A model generated the notes under the pieces. It saw nothing but the letters and a program-made list of their open reading frames with translations, searched no databases and was not told the origin of the DNA. Position numbers and translations under genes: made by a program. A stretch of DNA of 64,000 bases from assembly GCA_963723235.1 (NCBI GenBank), contig CAVRPV010000013.1, forward strand, positions 70,987-134,986. Reading direction: 5' to 3'. This document shows, piece after piece, positions 1-9,926 of this stretch (position 1 is the stretch's first letter; each line of letters starts with the position of its first letter). The stretch comes from CAIRTM01 sp963723235 (lineage in GTDB: Bacteria > Desulfobacterota > WTBG01 > CAIYCZ01 > CAIRTM01).

Positions 1-714
1 GCGCGCCAGAACATACACTGCTGCCTTGGTTGTGAAAGCGCACAAAAAAATAACCCCGCCGGGCGTGGCCTCAGGGTAGGCATCCGCCACCCAGGCATGC
101 AGCGGCGGCACAGCCGCATTGAGCAAAAAACCCGTTAAAATCAGAATGTCGGACACATTCAAACCATCCGTGCCAAGCGGCCCGAATGCAAGCGTACCGC
201 CCAAACGCACACGCAGCAGGATTCCGGCCAGCAGCACCAGGGCTCCGGCTGCATGCACCAGCACATAGCGAAACCCGGCGGCAGCTGAACGGGCGCTTCC
301 GCCCCAGATCAGGAATACGGAGGCAAAGGCCATCAGCTCCCAGAACACAAAAAGGCTCAAAAAATCACCGGCCAGAACCACACCCGCACAACCGGCCGCA
401 TAGGCAAAAGCGGCTGCCTGCCGTGTGCGCGAGCGAACCTGCAGGCTGTACAGCGCGCCAAGTCCGGCCAGAACGATAAAGCTATAGAGAAACAGCCTGG
501 CCAGAGAATCAGCGCGACCGAGCAGCATGTCCATGCCAAGGTAGTGCACGTTTCCGAACCTGTCCGGCAGCCGCATGGCTGCAATCAGGGCTGCGACCGG
601 CGTGCCCAGCAGCAAAGCGCGCTGCAGCACACCGGGGCGCACGCAGGCCAGCACCAGGGCTGCGCCCAGAAACAGTACGGCAGGGTGAACGGCCATGTCA
701 GAGAACATCATCAT
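1..714 (-). CDS. Proton-conducting antiporter-like subunit (NuoM/MrpD family), 3' end cut by window
   Basis: The minus strand is open from three consecutive ATG codons at 714-706 to the window edge, giving 238 codons. It encodes a very hydrophobic protein of the complex I/Mrp antiporter family. Family hallmarks seen are FVFWELMAF, with the glutamate expected in transmembrane helix 5, and the run PPLHAWVADAYPEATP followed by a lysine in FTTKAAVY. Proteins of this family carry H+ or Na+ across the membrane. The start overlaps the end of the upstream small membrane gene by 17 bases, so it is the fifth gene of one compact operon. The C-terminal half lies outside the window. The exact complex (respiratory, hydrogenase-linked or Mrp) cannot be decided from what is visible. 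Confidence 0.8.
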   Translation of the reverse strand, partial: MMMFSDMAVHPAVLFLGAALVLACVRPGVLQRALLLGTPVAALIAAMRLPDRFGNVHYLGMDMLLGRADSLARLFLYSFIVLAGLGALYSLQVRSRTRQAAAFAYAAGCAGVVLAGDFLSLFVFWELMAFASVFLIWGGSARSAAAGFRYVLVHAAGALVLLAGILLRVRLGGTLAFGPLGTDGLNVSDILILTGFLLNAAVPPLHAWVADAYPEATPGGVIFLCAFTTKAAVYVLAR

Positions 715-949
715 AATAATTCTCCGGACGTTTTAAAAACAATCGGGCAACAAGCTTGCATACCCCTGCCAGAATCAGGCAACCGATAAGTCCGAACACG
801 GACCAGAAACCGGGAATCAAGAACACGCCGGCAGACCCTTCGTGGGCAGCGTTGAGCAGATCCGCCACAACCCCGGCCAGCATTATCAGGATGAGCGCTA
901 CAGGCAGCCACACATAGTTGCCTTTGGGAGTATTCACGGGTTCATTCAT
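698..949 (-). CDS. Small two-helix membrane protein in complex I/Mrp-like operon
   Basis: This 83-residue protein has two predicted membrane helices, about residues 13-33 and 47-70, with a short N-terminal tail before the first and a basic, polar C-terminus. I do not recognise a named family. It overlaps the antiporter-like gene before it by 4 bases and the one after it by 17. That makes a real translated gene and an accessory subunit of the same membrane complex likely. No catalytic motif is visible. Confidence 0.65.
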   Translation of the reverse strand: MNEPVNTPKGNYVWLPVALILIMLAGVVADLLNAAHEGSAGVFLIPGFWSVFGLIGCLILAGVCKLVARLFLKRPENYYDDVL

Positions 950-2454
950 GGCAGCACCCGACCGACAATCAGGTTAATGACTGTATCCGGCCATATACCC
1001 AGAATTACGGACAGCGCAGCGGTTACCAGCAATGGTGCCAGCATGAGCACCGTGACCGGACTGCGGCCGTGCGCGCACGTAATCAGCGGTGCACCCTCCG
1101 GAGGCCGCCCATAAAAAGCACGCACGATAATCTCGACAAAATACACGGCGTTCAGCAGGCTGCTCAACAGCACGCCTGCCAGCAGAATCCGGTTGTGAAT
1201 TTCAAGCGTGCCCAGCGCCAGATACCACTTGCTGACAAACCCTCCCACCGGCGGCACGCCGATCATACTCAGGGCCGCAAGGCCAAATGCGGCAAAGACC
1301 CAGGGAATCTGCAGTCCAAGTCCCCCCATTTCACGAATATCTTTTTTCCCGGTCATGGCAAAAATCGCCCCGGCACAGAAGAACAGGGTAATTTTAGAAA
1401 CCGCATGCGCGGGGATATGAAACAATCCCCCGATAATACCACTGCGCGAGAGCAGGGCTATGCCCAGGATGATATAGGAGAGCTGACTGACCGTGGAATA
1501 GGCCAGACGGGCCTTCAGGTCGGTCTTGGTCATGGCAATCAGCGAGGCAATGATAATGGTCAGCATTGCCGCATAGGCCGTCACCAGTCCCAGGTTCAAG
1601 CGCGCCAGAACATCTGTGCCGAATACCGACAGCATGACCCGGCAGATGCAGAACACCCCGACCTTGACCACCACCACGGCATGCAGCAGCGCGCTGACCG
1701 GGGCAGGCGCAACCATGGCCGCAGGCAGCCAGCCGTGCAGCGGCATAAGAGCCGCCTTGGCCAGCCCCAGAATAAACAGCATGTAGCATACAACTATTAG
1801 CAACGGGGTGCTGGTGTGCGGCAGCATGCCGGTTGCAATGTCTCCCAGGTTAAAATCCAGCGTGCCGCACTGCGTGTAAAGAATCGCCATGGCCGGCAAG
1901 AGAAAAGCCTTTGAGGTAAACATGAGATACACGAGGTACTTGCGGGCGCCGGCATAGCTCTTCTGATCCTGATGATGGGCAACAAGCGGATAGGTGCTGA
2001 TGGTAATCAGTTCATAAAAAAGATACAGCGTAAACAGATTGCCCGCGCAGGCGACACCCATACCTCCGCTCAGGGCAATGGCATAAAAGAAATAAAAACG
2101 ACTCTGGGCGTGCTCGCTCAAGGCGCGCATGTAGCCGATTGAATACAGCGCGGCCGCCACCCACATGACGGACGCGGTGGCCGCAAACAAAAGGCCGAGC
2201 CCGTCAAGTGCAAAACGCAGACAGATGCCGGGATAGAGCGTAAACACGACAATATCGGGCCGGCCTCCGGATACAACCGCAGCACCTGCAATCAGCACAC
2301 AGATAAGCGTCAGCAGGGCTCCGGCCACGCACAGACAGTCGCGCACAACCGTGCGCTTCCCGGCGGCAAGCACGGCCGCGGCAGTCAGCAGCGGCATGAG
2401 CGGCACCAGCAGCATGACCAGCGTGCTGCCATGCACAGGCAGGTCCGGCATCAT
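946..2454 (-). CDS. Proton-conducting antiporter-like subunit (NuoN/MrpD family)
   Basis: A 502-residue protein with about 14 hydrophobic segments, the normal length for NuoL/M/N and MrpA/D proteins. Signature positions include LFYELITISTYPL (helix 5 glutamate), GLAKAALMPLHGWLPAAM (lysine and HGWLP motif) and KTDLKARLAYSTVSQL. In the family these polar residues form the ion channel through the membrane arm. It overlaps nuoK by 4 bases (ATGA) and the downstream small gene by 4 bases, so translation is probably coupled. With two such subunits plus NuoJ and NuoK but no soluble subunit in view, this is the membrane-arm half of a pump whose remaining genes would lie left of the window. Confidence 0.88.
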   Translation of the reverse strand: MMPDLPVHGSTLVMLLVPLMPLLTAAAVLAAGKRTVVRDCLCVAGALLTLICVLIAGAAVVSGGRPDIVVFTLYPGICLRFALDGLGLLFAATASVMWVAAALYSIGYMRALSEHAQSRFYFFYAIALSGGMGVACAGNLFTLYLFYELITISTYPLVAHHQDQKSYAGARKYLVYLMFTSKAFLLPAMAILYTQCGTLDFNLGDIATGMLPHTSTPLLIVVCYMLFILGLAKAALMPLHGWLPAAMVAPAPVSALLHAVVVVKVGVFCICRVMLSVFGTDVLARLNLGLVTAYAAMLTIIIASLIAMTKTDLKARLAYSTVSQLSYIILGIALLSRSGIIGGLFHIPAHAVSKITLFFCAGAIFAMTGKKDIREMGGLGLQIPWVFAAFGLAALSMIGVPPVGGFVSKWYLALGTLEIHNRILLAGVLLSSLLNAVYFVEIIVRAFYGRPPEGAPLITCAHGRSPVTVLMLAPLLVTAALSVILGIWPDTVINLIVGRVLP

Positions 2455-2843
2455 GTCTCCTGATCCCCCGGCTCTTTCCCGCGCGGCAGGACTGCATCAT
2501 CATCCGCCTCGGAATTCAGACCCGGCATTGCTTCCTGGATTTCGTTCAACTGGATAGGATCGATTGTTTTGAACTGGCGGTAAACCGCCAAAATAAAACT
2601 GACGCCGATTGCGGTTTCCGCTGCGGCGATTCCCATGATAATCAGGGTGAAGATCTGACCTGTGGCCGGGTCCGGCGCCATGAAACGGTTAAACGCCATG
2701 AAATTAAGCCCGGCACCGGCTAAAATCAGTTCAGCCGAAATCAGCATGCCGATAAAACTGCGGCGCTGCACAACCCCGTACACGCCGATGATCAGCAAAA
2801 GGGCTGCCACAACCAGGTAGGTCTTCAGATCCTGGGAGAGCAT
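2451..2843 (-). CDS. nuoK: NADH-quinone oxidoreductase subunit K-like protein
   Basis: Three transmembrane helices with the two NuoK glutamates, one in LISAELILAGAGLNF (about residue 38) and one in GIAAAETAIGVSF (about residue 76). These are essential for proton transfer in complex I. At 130 residues it is longer than the usual ~100 because of a polar, acidic tail after residue 95 that would lie outside the membrane. Its ATG overlaps the nuoJ stop by one base, and its end overlaps the next antiporter-like gene by four. NuoK and MrpC/MnhC are homologous; the NuoJ neighbour favours the NuoK name. Confidence 0.85.
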   Translation of the reverse strand: MLSQDLKTYLVVAALLLIIGVYGVVQRRSFIGMLISAELILAGAGLNFMAFNRFMAPDPATGQIFTLIIMGIAAAETAIGVSFILAVYRQFKTIDPIQLNEIQEAMPGLNSEADDDAVLPRGKEPGDQET

Positions 2844-3361
2844 CAGCGGGGATCCTCCTTGACCGTCACCACGATGATTGCACCGATAATGGCGATCAGC
2901 AGCAGAACCGAGATCAGCTCAAACGCCAGTCCATAGTGCTCAAGCAATTGCCGCCCCACCGCATACAAAGAAAAATCCCGCTCAGCGGTCGGAGCCGGAG
3001 GCCAGATCGTGCGGCCCACGGCGGTGCGCAGCAGTACGATCGAAGCAATACAGGCCGGCACAGCCAGCAAAAGATTCTGACCGCGAATACCCTGCTCGGC
3101 AACCTGGCGCGGTGTGTAGCCCACCATGATGCCGAACACCAGCACGATACAGATAGCGCCCAGATAAATCAGTATCTGCATCATGGCAAGAAACAGGCTG
3201 CCAAGGTACATAAACAGCCCGGCCACGCCCAGAAACGTCACCGCCGCACCCAGCACGGTATACATAAGGATCTGGGTGCGCACCGCAAGCACACCGCCGA
3301 CAATAGTCGCAGCAACAAAAATATAAAAAACTGTTTCCAGGAAAATATCGGTCCAGCCCAT
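2843..3361 (-). CDS. nuoJ: NADH-quinone oxidoreductase subunit J-like protein
   Basis: A hydrophobic protein of about 172 residues with five predicted membrane helices. It has the conserved NuoJ segment FLAMMQILIYLGAICIVLVFGIM and ends in a helix followed by VTVKEDPR. NuoJ is part of the membrane arm of complex I next to NuoK. I chose the ATG at 3361 (MGWTDIF) because AGGTG lies six bases before it; a second ATG at 3373 would add four residues. It is the first gene of the minus-strand operon, downstream of a good sigma-70-type promoter at 3407-3436. Confidence 0.85.
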   Translation of the reverse strand: MGWTDIFLETVFYIFVAATIVGGVLAVRTQILMYTVLGAAVTFLGVAGLFMYLGSLFLAMMQILIYLGAICIVLVFGIMVGYTPRQVAEQGIRGQNLLLAVPACIASIVLLRTAVGRTIWPPAPTAERDFSLYAVGRQLLEHYGLAFELISVLLLIAIIGAIIVVTVKEDPR

Positions 3362-3406
3362 GAGACACCTCATGCTGCATCAACTGCGGGATTTGCGGGC
3401 CGGCAC

Positions 3407-3436
3407 AGTATACGTCAGCATCAGCTTTTGAGTCAA
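3407..3436 (-). promoter_or_regulatory. Predicted sigma-70-type promoter of the nuoJ operon
   Basis: On the minus strand TTGACT (3436-3431) is followed after 18 bases by TATACT (3412-3407). It lies about 45 bases before the nuoJ start codon and points into the operon. Called only by match to the consensus. Confidence 0.55.
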
Positions 3437-3594
3437 CCACATATCCGCCCTGAACGCGGCCGGCATATGCCGACGCAGGCTGCCAGCGCAGCTGCATTGA
3501 TCAATGCCGGCATACAGCTTTTCAAAACGGAGAATGTTCCTGCGCGTAAATCCGCAAGGAGGGACCGCCCGTGGCGGCAATCTGTAGGAAAATA

Positions 3595-6508
3595 TCAGTA
3601 GGTACCGTTCAGGCGCTTTCTCGCCATGCTCACCACATCCATAATATTTGAAACCTGAAACGGCTTGTGTAAAATAAAATCTATCCGATACTGCTCGATG
3701 TTCTCTCTTTGATACTGCACATCCCAGCCCGTTACCAGCGCCACCAGCGTTTCTTCCCGGGTGGTCTTGACTTCGCGGGCCACATCCCAGCCCGAAATCC
3801 CCGGCATGCCCAGATCGGTAAATACAAGGTCAAACGGTGTCGCGCGAAACATCTCAAGACCGGTTAGCCCGTCAGAAGCACTCTCGACCCTGTGCCCGAT
3901 GCTCGTCAGCATGTCAACCAGCACCTCGCGCACATCCTCATCATCATCAATAACCAGCACCTGCAGGCCGGCACCGTCTTGCACGGCAGATTCAATATCA
4001 GGCCGCACGCGGCACTCCTCCCGTCCCAGGGGCAGCTTAATCGTCAGAGTCGCGCCGCTGCCCTCTTCACTGCTCACGCTGATGGACCCATTATGCCGCC
4101 TGACAATGCCGTAGGACACGCTCATGCCGAGCCCGGTCGACCGGGGACCCTTGGTCGTAAAAAAGGGATCAAAAATACGGTCTATTACAGAGCGGGGTAT
4201 GCCGATACCCGTATCCTGTACCGTAACGGTTGCCGTCTGCGTGTCGCATGCTGCTGAAAGAGAAAGAGTGCCGCCCTTTGGCATCGCATCCAGACTGTTA
4301 TTGATCAGATTGGTAAACACCTCGCGCAATTCAGCCGCATTGCCCACAACCGTGACAGGATCCGTGAGCGAGTTCTCAATACGGTAGCGCAGCCCGTGTA
4401 GCTCGGCGTCATCCTTCCAGCGCGCCCGTGTATATTCCAACGCGCCTCTGATGACCTCGGTCAGATCAACCGCTCCGAAAAAACGCTGGTTCACACCCGC
4501 GCGCGAAAAATCCTGGATGCGGCGCACGGTTTCCGCTCCGTCCAGCGCTGCACCCTCGATCACCGCAATCCCCTTTTCAATCTCGGCCGCACTGACCGTA
4601 TCCACATGCTTCAAAGCAGCACTGAGCATACGCTTTAAAAGCTGCGCGCGGCCCAGGATGGCGGTCAGCATATTATTGAAATCATGCGCGACCCCGCTGG
4701 CCATTTCCCCCAGAGATTTAAGCTTTTCAGCCTGCAGCAGATGCTGCTCAATTGCGCGCCGCTCGGTAATATCGCGCACCGCCGCCACGGCTCCGGTCGA
4801 ATTGCCTTCATGATCGCGCAAAAATGTAACATTGATCTCAACCGGCACACGGGAACCGTCCTTGCGGCACCACTCCGTTTCCCAGTTTTGCACCGATCCT
4901 TGTTTGCGCAGCAGCGCTGCCATCTCCAGACCCTGACGACGAAACTCCCCCTCGCGCGGGAAAAAACTCAAAGCCGATACCCCGATCATCTCCTGTTCAT
5001 CATAGCCCAGCAGTTTTTCGATGGTAGTATTCACCCTGAGTATATTGCCATCGGTATCGCTGACAACGATGCCGTCATTGGTCGTTAGAAATATATTTTC
5101 AAGAAACTCCCGGGACTCGCGCTGCCGCTCATTCAATGCCAGCAAATCAGCCTCTGCCTGCTTGCGGGCCGTTATGTCGCGTACAATAAAACCGTACATC
5201 CTGACCCCTGATATTTCCCAGCCTGTGACGGATAACTCGAGTGGAAAGAGACTGCCGTTTTTTCGCACCCCCATACCTTCGATGGTGCTCTGCATTCCCG
5301 GCATATCGTCCCGGGCACCCCGCGTGGCAAGCATGCGCTTGTGATAATCGCGGTTTTCCGGCGGCACCAGCGTTATCACCGGACAATGCATGATTTCCTC
5401 TTTGCTGTAGCCGTAAATTTTTTCCGCGCCCTGATTCCACGAAATGATACTGCCCTGCGCATCGATGATGACAATAGCTTCATTGGCCAGCTGCACGACC
5501 GCACGAAAACGCTCTTCACTCTCCCGCAAAGCCTGTTCACCGCTTCGCAGTTGCCTGTTGGCATCCTGAAGCTGCTCATTGGCCGCAATAAGCTGTTGAT
5601 TCGTGGTCTGCAATTCCTGCTCACGTGCCTGCAGCTGAGCGGTTTTAGCCTGCACCATTTCATGCAGATGGGCACGATGCCGCTCAAGCTCCTGTTCGAT
5701 CACACGCCGGCCGCTGATGTCGCGGATAATGGCCAGTGAGCCGATTATTCCCTCGTCCGCGTTGCGCAGCAATACGATGTTTCCCTCGACCGGGATAAGC
5801 TCGCCGCCTTTTCGGGCAATATAGTATTCCCAGCCCGCAATGCGGCCGGTTTCATACAGCTGCGTCTGCTGCACAAGAACCGAAGCCTGGTATGCATCAT
5901 CGACGGTAATGGTTTCACCAGTCACACTGCGATGCACCCCGGGCGAAATGTGCGTAAGCACGGCATGGCTTTTGCCGATGATTTCCTCACGCTTGTAGCC
6001 GCACAATGCAAGCGCAGCGCCGTTAATCTGTATAATGTTACCAAGCTCATCGCCCACCACGATACTGTCAATTGAGCTCTCAATCACATCTCCCGAAAAG
6101 AGCATCAGTTCGCGCAGCTGCTCCTCGGCGCTGCGGCGCTCCTCAACCTCCCTGCTGAGGTCGGCGACCGTCTTTCTTTGGCGCAGGCGCAGCGTGCGCA
6201 TATACCCGACCATCAGGGCAATGCTGACAAGGGCAGCTGTGCCGGCGATGAAGGCGCCCCGCATAACGACATGCTCCTGCCAGTCAATCCCGAAAGCAAA
6301 GCACAGGGCGATGTTGGCGACAAAGCTCAGCAGGGCCGCGGCAACTCCCCAGGACAGGCCGAAACACCAGGCTAGCGGCGACAACAGGGATAACGGAAAC
6401 CATGGTCATGCCCCTGCCCACCAACGCATGCAACAGGTAAAAAATAACAGCATACGCCAGCAGGGCGGCTATCATTACGATTGCGGGTTTTTTGAAAAAA
6501 GTGGGCAT
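3595..6508 (-). CDS. Membrane hybrid sensor histidine kinase with multiple PAS domains (frameshift near 6395)
   Basis: The N-terminus starts at 6508 (MPTFFKKPAIVM) with four predicted membrane helices. It slips frame near 6395 and continues in a 929-residue frame beginning around LSPLAWCFGL. Order of domains: membrane region, coiled coil, at least three PAS domains (motifs such as GYKREEIIGK, GYSKEEIMH and GYDEQEMIG), an H-box with the phosphorylated histidine in GVAHDFNNML, an N-box NLINNSLDAMP, G-boxes DTGIGIP and TGLGMS, then a C-terminal receiver with DDDED, a phosphorylatable aspartate in FTDLGMPG and lysine in LHKPF. Such kinases pass a signal from PAS sensors to a histidine and then to their own receiver. 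A CheY-like gene lies just upstream in the same orientation and may be a partner. The signal is unknown. Confidence 0.85.
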
Positions 6509-6635
6509 GGGAAAAATACCTGTTGTATGCGTGCACCTCTTGAAGCGTCATTGATGGTGCTGGGCGGGTACTGCCGATTGAAAAGCCCGGATCCGGCCTC
6601 AACCGCAGCTCCGGTGGTGTTGTGAAATTTTAGCG

Positions 6636-7013
6636 CTACTGTTCGAAAATTTTCTGTATTTTCCGATCAAGCACATCAAGGCTGAAAGGCTTGAGCAGGT
6701 AATCATTGACCCCGGCCTGCGCCACCTCAATGACGCTGCTTTTCTCGGCCTCGGCGGTAAGGAAAAGAACGGGGATATGTTTCAGGGCATCATCGGAACG
6801 GATAGCGCGCAGCAGTTCGATGCCATCCATGTTCGGCATGTCAAAGTCGGTGATTAAGAAATCAACCCCGTCCGACCTGATAATCTCAAGCGCCTGTTGA
6901 CCGTCCTGGGCTGCAATAACATTGGTAAACCCGAGGTGACTGAGAATATCACACATCGACAGGCGCATTGCCTCCAGATCGTCAACAACAAGAATTTTCA
7001 TATCCCTGTTCAT
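6636..7013 (-). CDS. CheY-like single-domain response regulator
   Basis: 125 residues forming one receiver domain: acidic pair in VVDDLEAM, phosphorylatable aspartate in ITDFDMPNMDG, conserved threonine in FLTAEAE and lysine in LLKPFS. There is no output domain, so it should act by protein contact, as CheY does. It lies 127 bases upstream of the hybrid kinase gene on the same strand and could be phosphorylated by it. An in-frame ATG at 7001 (MKILVVDD) is an alternative start. Confidence 0.88.
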   Translation of the reverse strand: MNRDMKILVVDDLEAMRLSMCDILSHLGFTNVIAAQDGQQALEIIRSDGVDFLITDFDMPNMDGIELLRAIRSDDALKHIPVLFLTAEAEKSSVIEVAQAGVNDYLLKPFSLDVLDRKIQKIFEQ

Positions 7014-7191
7014 CGAAGCCTGCGCCTGTAAAAATTATTTATCTGCCTGTATTCGCATCCGGGAGAATACACCCGATGCCGCCGCCATGTCGGCGTTCGT
7101 ACGCATTGCATTTCCATAGTCTCACTCGCGCGCAAAAAGCGCAAGTAGAAACTCCTGACGTAACGCCACCCTGTACCGACCGGCTCTGGCT

Positions 7192-7987
7192 CTATTCCTC
7201 CGCTTTATTTTTCACGCGCGGCTGCACCAGCGGCCGGTCAGTGTTGACCACAAAATCAAGAAAATCACGCGCCTCATCGCTTGCAAAGGCGCAGGCCTGC
7301 ATCCGCGCAATGGCTTCCGTGCGCAGCAGACCCGCGCGGTACAGCACATGGTAGGCCTCCTTGAGCTCGCGAAGCGCCTCGGGACTGACGCCGGCGCGGC
7401 GCATTCCAACAAAGTTCAGTCCTTGAACGGCTGTTGCGTTCAAGCGCGATCACGAACGGGGGAACATTCTGACTGAAGCCACTCTGTCCGCTGATCATAG
7501 CCAGGCGTCCGATTGAGCAGAACTGATGGACGGCAACAGCTCCGCTCATGAACACCCGGTCAGCTACCTTGACATGGCCGGCCAGCATTGTGTTGTTGGC
7601 AATAATAACCCGGTTGCCGATCTGGACATTGTGCGCCACGTGCACATTGACCATTAAAAAATTATTATCCCCGATGCAGGTCGCGCTGCCGGGTTTGGTA
7701 CCGCGATGGATGGTACAGTACTCACGAACAATATTATCGCAACCGATACGCACATAGCTTTCAGCGGCAGGATCAAAAGCCACATCCTGGGGATCATGCC
7801 CGATAATCGCACCCATGTGTATCTGGTTACGCTCGCCAATCGTTGTGTATCCGCGCACGACAGCATGCGCCATGATTTTCGTGCCGCTGCCGATGCTGAC
7901 GTTCTCTTCGATTATCACATACGGTCCGATCTCAACGTCATCGGCCAGGCGGGCCCCGGCCGCAATTAAAGCCGTAGGATGAATCAT
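7192..7987 (-). CDS. lpxA: UDP-N-acetylglucosamine acyltransferase (frameshift near 7440)
   Basis: First enzyme of lipid A synthesis; it transfers a hydroxyacyl chain from ACP to UDP-GlcNAc in the cytoplasm. The start MIHPTALI is typical, and left-handed beta-helix hexapeptides run through the N-terminal two thirds. The region AHNVQIGNRVIIANN carries the histidine expected for catalysis (VAHNVQIG). After VPPFVIAL the frame changes, and the normal C-terminal helical part follows in another frame (ATAVQGLNFVGMRRAG to VKNKAEE). Joined, the protein is about 264 residues, the family length, so a sequencing indel is more likely than a broken gene. GGAG lies 11 bases upstream; a GTG at 7993 is an alternative start. 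Confidence 0.88.
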
Positions 7988-8213
7988 GTTCACGGGTTTG
8001 CTCCTTTCATCACAAGCGTGGTTGCATGCGCACATCACTTCATGAACATTTTTGTAAAAACAATTATCCGTTTGGTTTTGTGTGCAAATATGATACATAC
8101 AGCAGTGCCGAAGCCGACCGGCATCCGGGAACGCAATCCGCGCACTGCCGACCGTTGATTGCCGGCAAATGTATATACAATGCACCCAATACAGAAATCA
8201 AGTATTAAAAAAA

Positions 8214-9761
8214 ATGCCCTCCGGTATGCTGAAAAAAACGCTGTTGTATTTGCCGGCCGCGCTGAGCGGAGTCGCAATGGTGCTGATTTTCCCGCGCTCA
8301 GGGCTGGATTATCTGGCCTGGGTCTGCATGGTGCCGCTCATCGTGGCAATGCTGTGCCAACCGCAGCGCAGCGCTGCGCTGCAGGGCGTTGTGGCAGGAA
8401 CAATCTATCACCTCGGCCTGATTTACTGGGTAGTTGTTTCAATGAACACCTATGGCGGCGTACCCCGCCCGCTGGCTGCCGTGCTGCTTGTAGCATTGTC
8501 GCTTTTTTTAAGTGTGTTTGTCGCGCTGCCGCTGTGGTGCAGTGCTTTTATCCGCAATCGCACAGGCATCCGCCTGACCCTGACGCTGCCCATATGCTGG
8601 GTCGCCTCGGAATATATGAAGTCCTGGATTTTAACCGGTTTTCCCTGGGAGCTGCTGGGCTATTCACAATTTCAAAACCTGCGCTTCATTCAGATCGCCG
8701 ATATTACCGGCGTCTACGGCCTGAGCTTTGTGCTGCTGAGCGTCAACTGCGCCATTGCAACCATCGTGTACGCGCTGATTGTGCGCAAACGCTGTGCAGT
8801 ACTTGAGCCCTGCTGCGGCCTGCTGCTGGTTGCTGCATGCCTGCTCTACGGTCATTCCCGCGTACAGGAATTTCGCGACCCCGCCGGCCCCCGGCTCAGC
8901 ACCCTGCTCGTCCAGCCCAATATTCCTCAGGATTTAAAATGGAATCCCGCATACCTTGATGAAACCATGCAGCGCCTGTACCGCCTGAGCACGACGAAGC
9001 TGCAGAAACCGGCCGATCTTATCATCTGGCCCGAATCGGCAACGCCGTTTTTCTTTCAAGGCGAGCCGGCCTACCAGTCTCATGTTGTCAGCACCGTGCA
9101 GCGCAGCGGCTCCAGGCTGCTGTTCGGCAGCCCTGCCTTTGAACAGTCCGGCTCAGGACTGCGCTACTTCAACAGCGCGTTTCTGCTTGATCCTGATGGC
9201 AGCGTGGCCGGCCGGTACGACAAACTGCACCTGGTACCCTGGGGAGAATACGTGCCCCTGCAGCGACTGTTTCCGTTCATCAATCGACTGGTTAGCGGCA
9301 TCGGCGACTTCAGTTCAGGCACCGGCATCAAACTGCTTCCGGCCGGAGATACAATGCTTGCACCGCTTATCTGTTACGAAATTATTTTCCCCAATCTCAC
9401 GCGCCAATTTGTGAGAATGGGCGGGCACTGTATTGTCAACATAACCAATGACGCGTGGTTCGGACACACCAGCGCTGCCTACCAGCTCCTTTCAATGGCG
9501 GTGCTGCGTGCAGTGGAAAACAAGCGCTTTCTCGTGCGAGCCGCCAACACCGGTATCAGCGCCGCGATAGCCCCGACCGGGGAGATAGTTGCGCAAACCG
9601 AACTGTTTACGGAAGCAGCCCTGCCGGCAACAATAATCGCACTTGATCAACTGACCCTGTATTGCCGCATAGGCGATGTGTTTGCAGGGCTATGCCTGCT
9701 GGCGACCGCAGCACTTCTGCTGGTTGCGCGCCGAAGCAGGACACGTCCGGTTGCGCCCTGA
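8214..9761 (+). CDS. lnt: Apolipoprotein N-acyltransferase
   Basis: About 515 residues: N-terminal membrane helices, then a periplasmic nitrilase-type domain, then a last helix before a basic tail. The catalytic triad of the carbon-nitrogen hydrolase family is visible: glutamate in IIWPESATPF, lysine in YDKLHLVPWGEYVP and cysteine in PLICYEIIF. Lnt puts the third acyl chain on the N-terminal cysteine of lipoproteins at the inner membrane. The open frame extends back to 8169. I prefer the ATG at 8214 (MPSGMLKK) or 8226 because the extra N-terminal residues are not hydrophobic or conserved; neither has a strong ribosome binding site. It is divergent from lpxA, with about 225 bases between the two starts. 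Confidence 0.9.
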   Translation: MPSGMLKKTLLYLPAALSGVAMVLIFPRSGLDYLAWVCMVPLIVAMLCQPQRSAALQGVVAGTIYHLGLIYWVVVSMNTYGGVPRPLAAVLLVALSLFLSVFVALPLWCSAFIRNRTGIRLTLTLPICWVASEYMKSWILTGFPWELLGYSQFQNLRFIQIADITGVYGLSFVLLSVNCAIATIVYALIVRKRCAVLEPCCGLLLVAACLLYGHSRVQEFRDPAGPRLSTLLVQPNIPQDLKWNPAYLDETMQRLYRLSTTKLQKPADLIIWPESATPFFFQGEPAYQSHVVSTVQRSGSRLLFGSPAFEQSGSGLRYFNSAFLLDPDGSVAGRYDKLHLVPWGEYVPLQRLFPFINRLVSGIGDFSSGTGIKLLPAGDTMLAPLICYEIIFPNLTRQFVRMGGHCIVNITNDAWFGHTSAAYQLLSMAVLRAVENKRFLVRAANTGISAAIAPTGEIVAQTELFTEAALPATIIALDQLTLYCRIGDVFAGLCLLATAALLLVARRSRTRPVAP

Positions 9762-9926
9762 ACCAGCCGGTTGTTTGCGCGCCCCGGCTTGAACCGGACT
9801 GCATATTCTGTTAATGTGAATACTATGCACTGTCAGCCCGAAAGAGCTGCAGACACATGGAACAATCCCGAAGAAACATACTGCATAACATTACCGGCAG
9901 TTTCTTATGGCTGCATCACTGAACAT

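Noticed and set aside
1069..1800. 243-codon plus-strand ORF opposite the antiporter-like gene
   Set aside because: Very polar Gln/His/Arg-rich product, the usual mirror image of a membrane protein gene.
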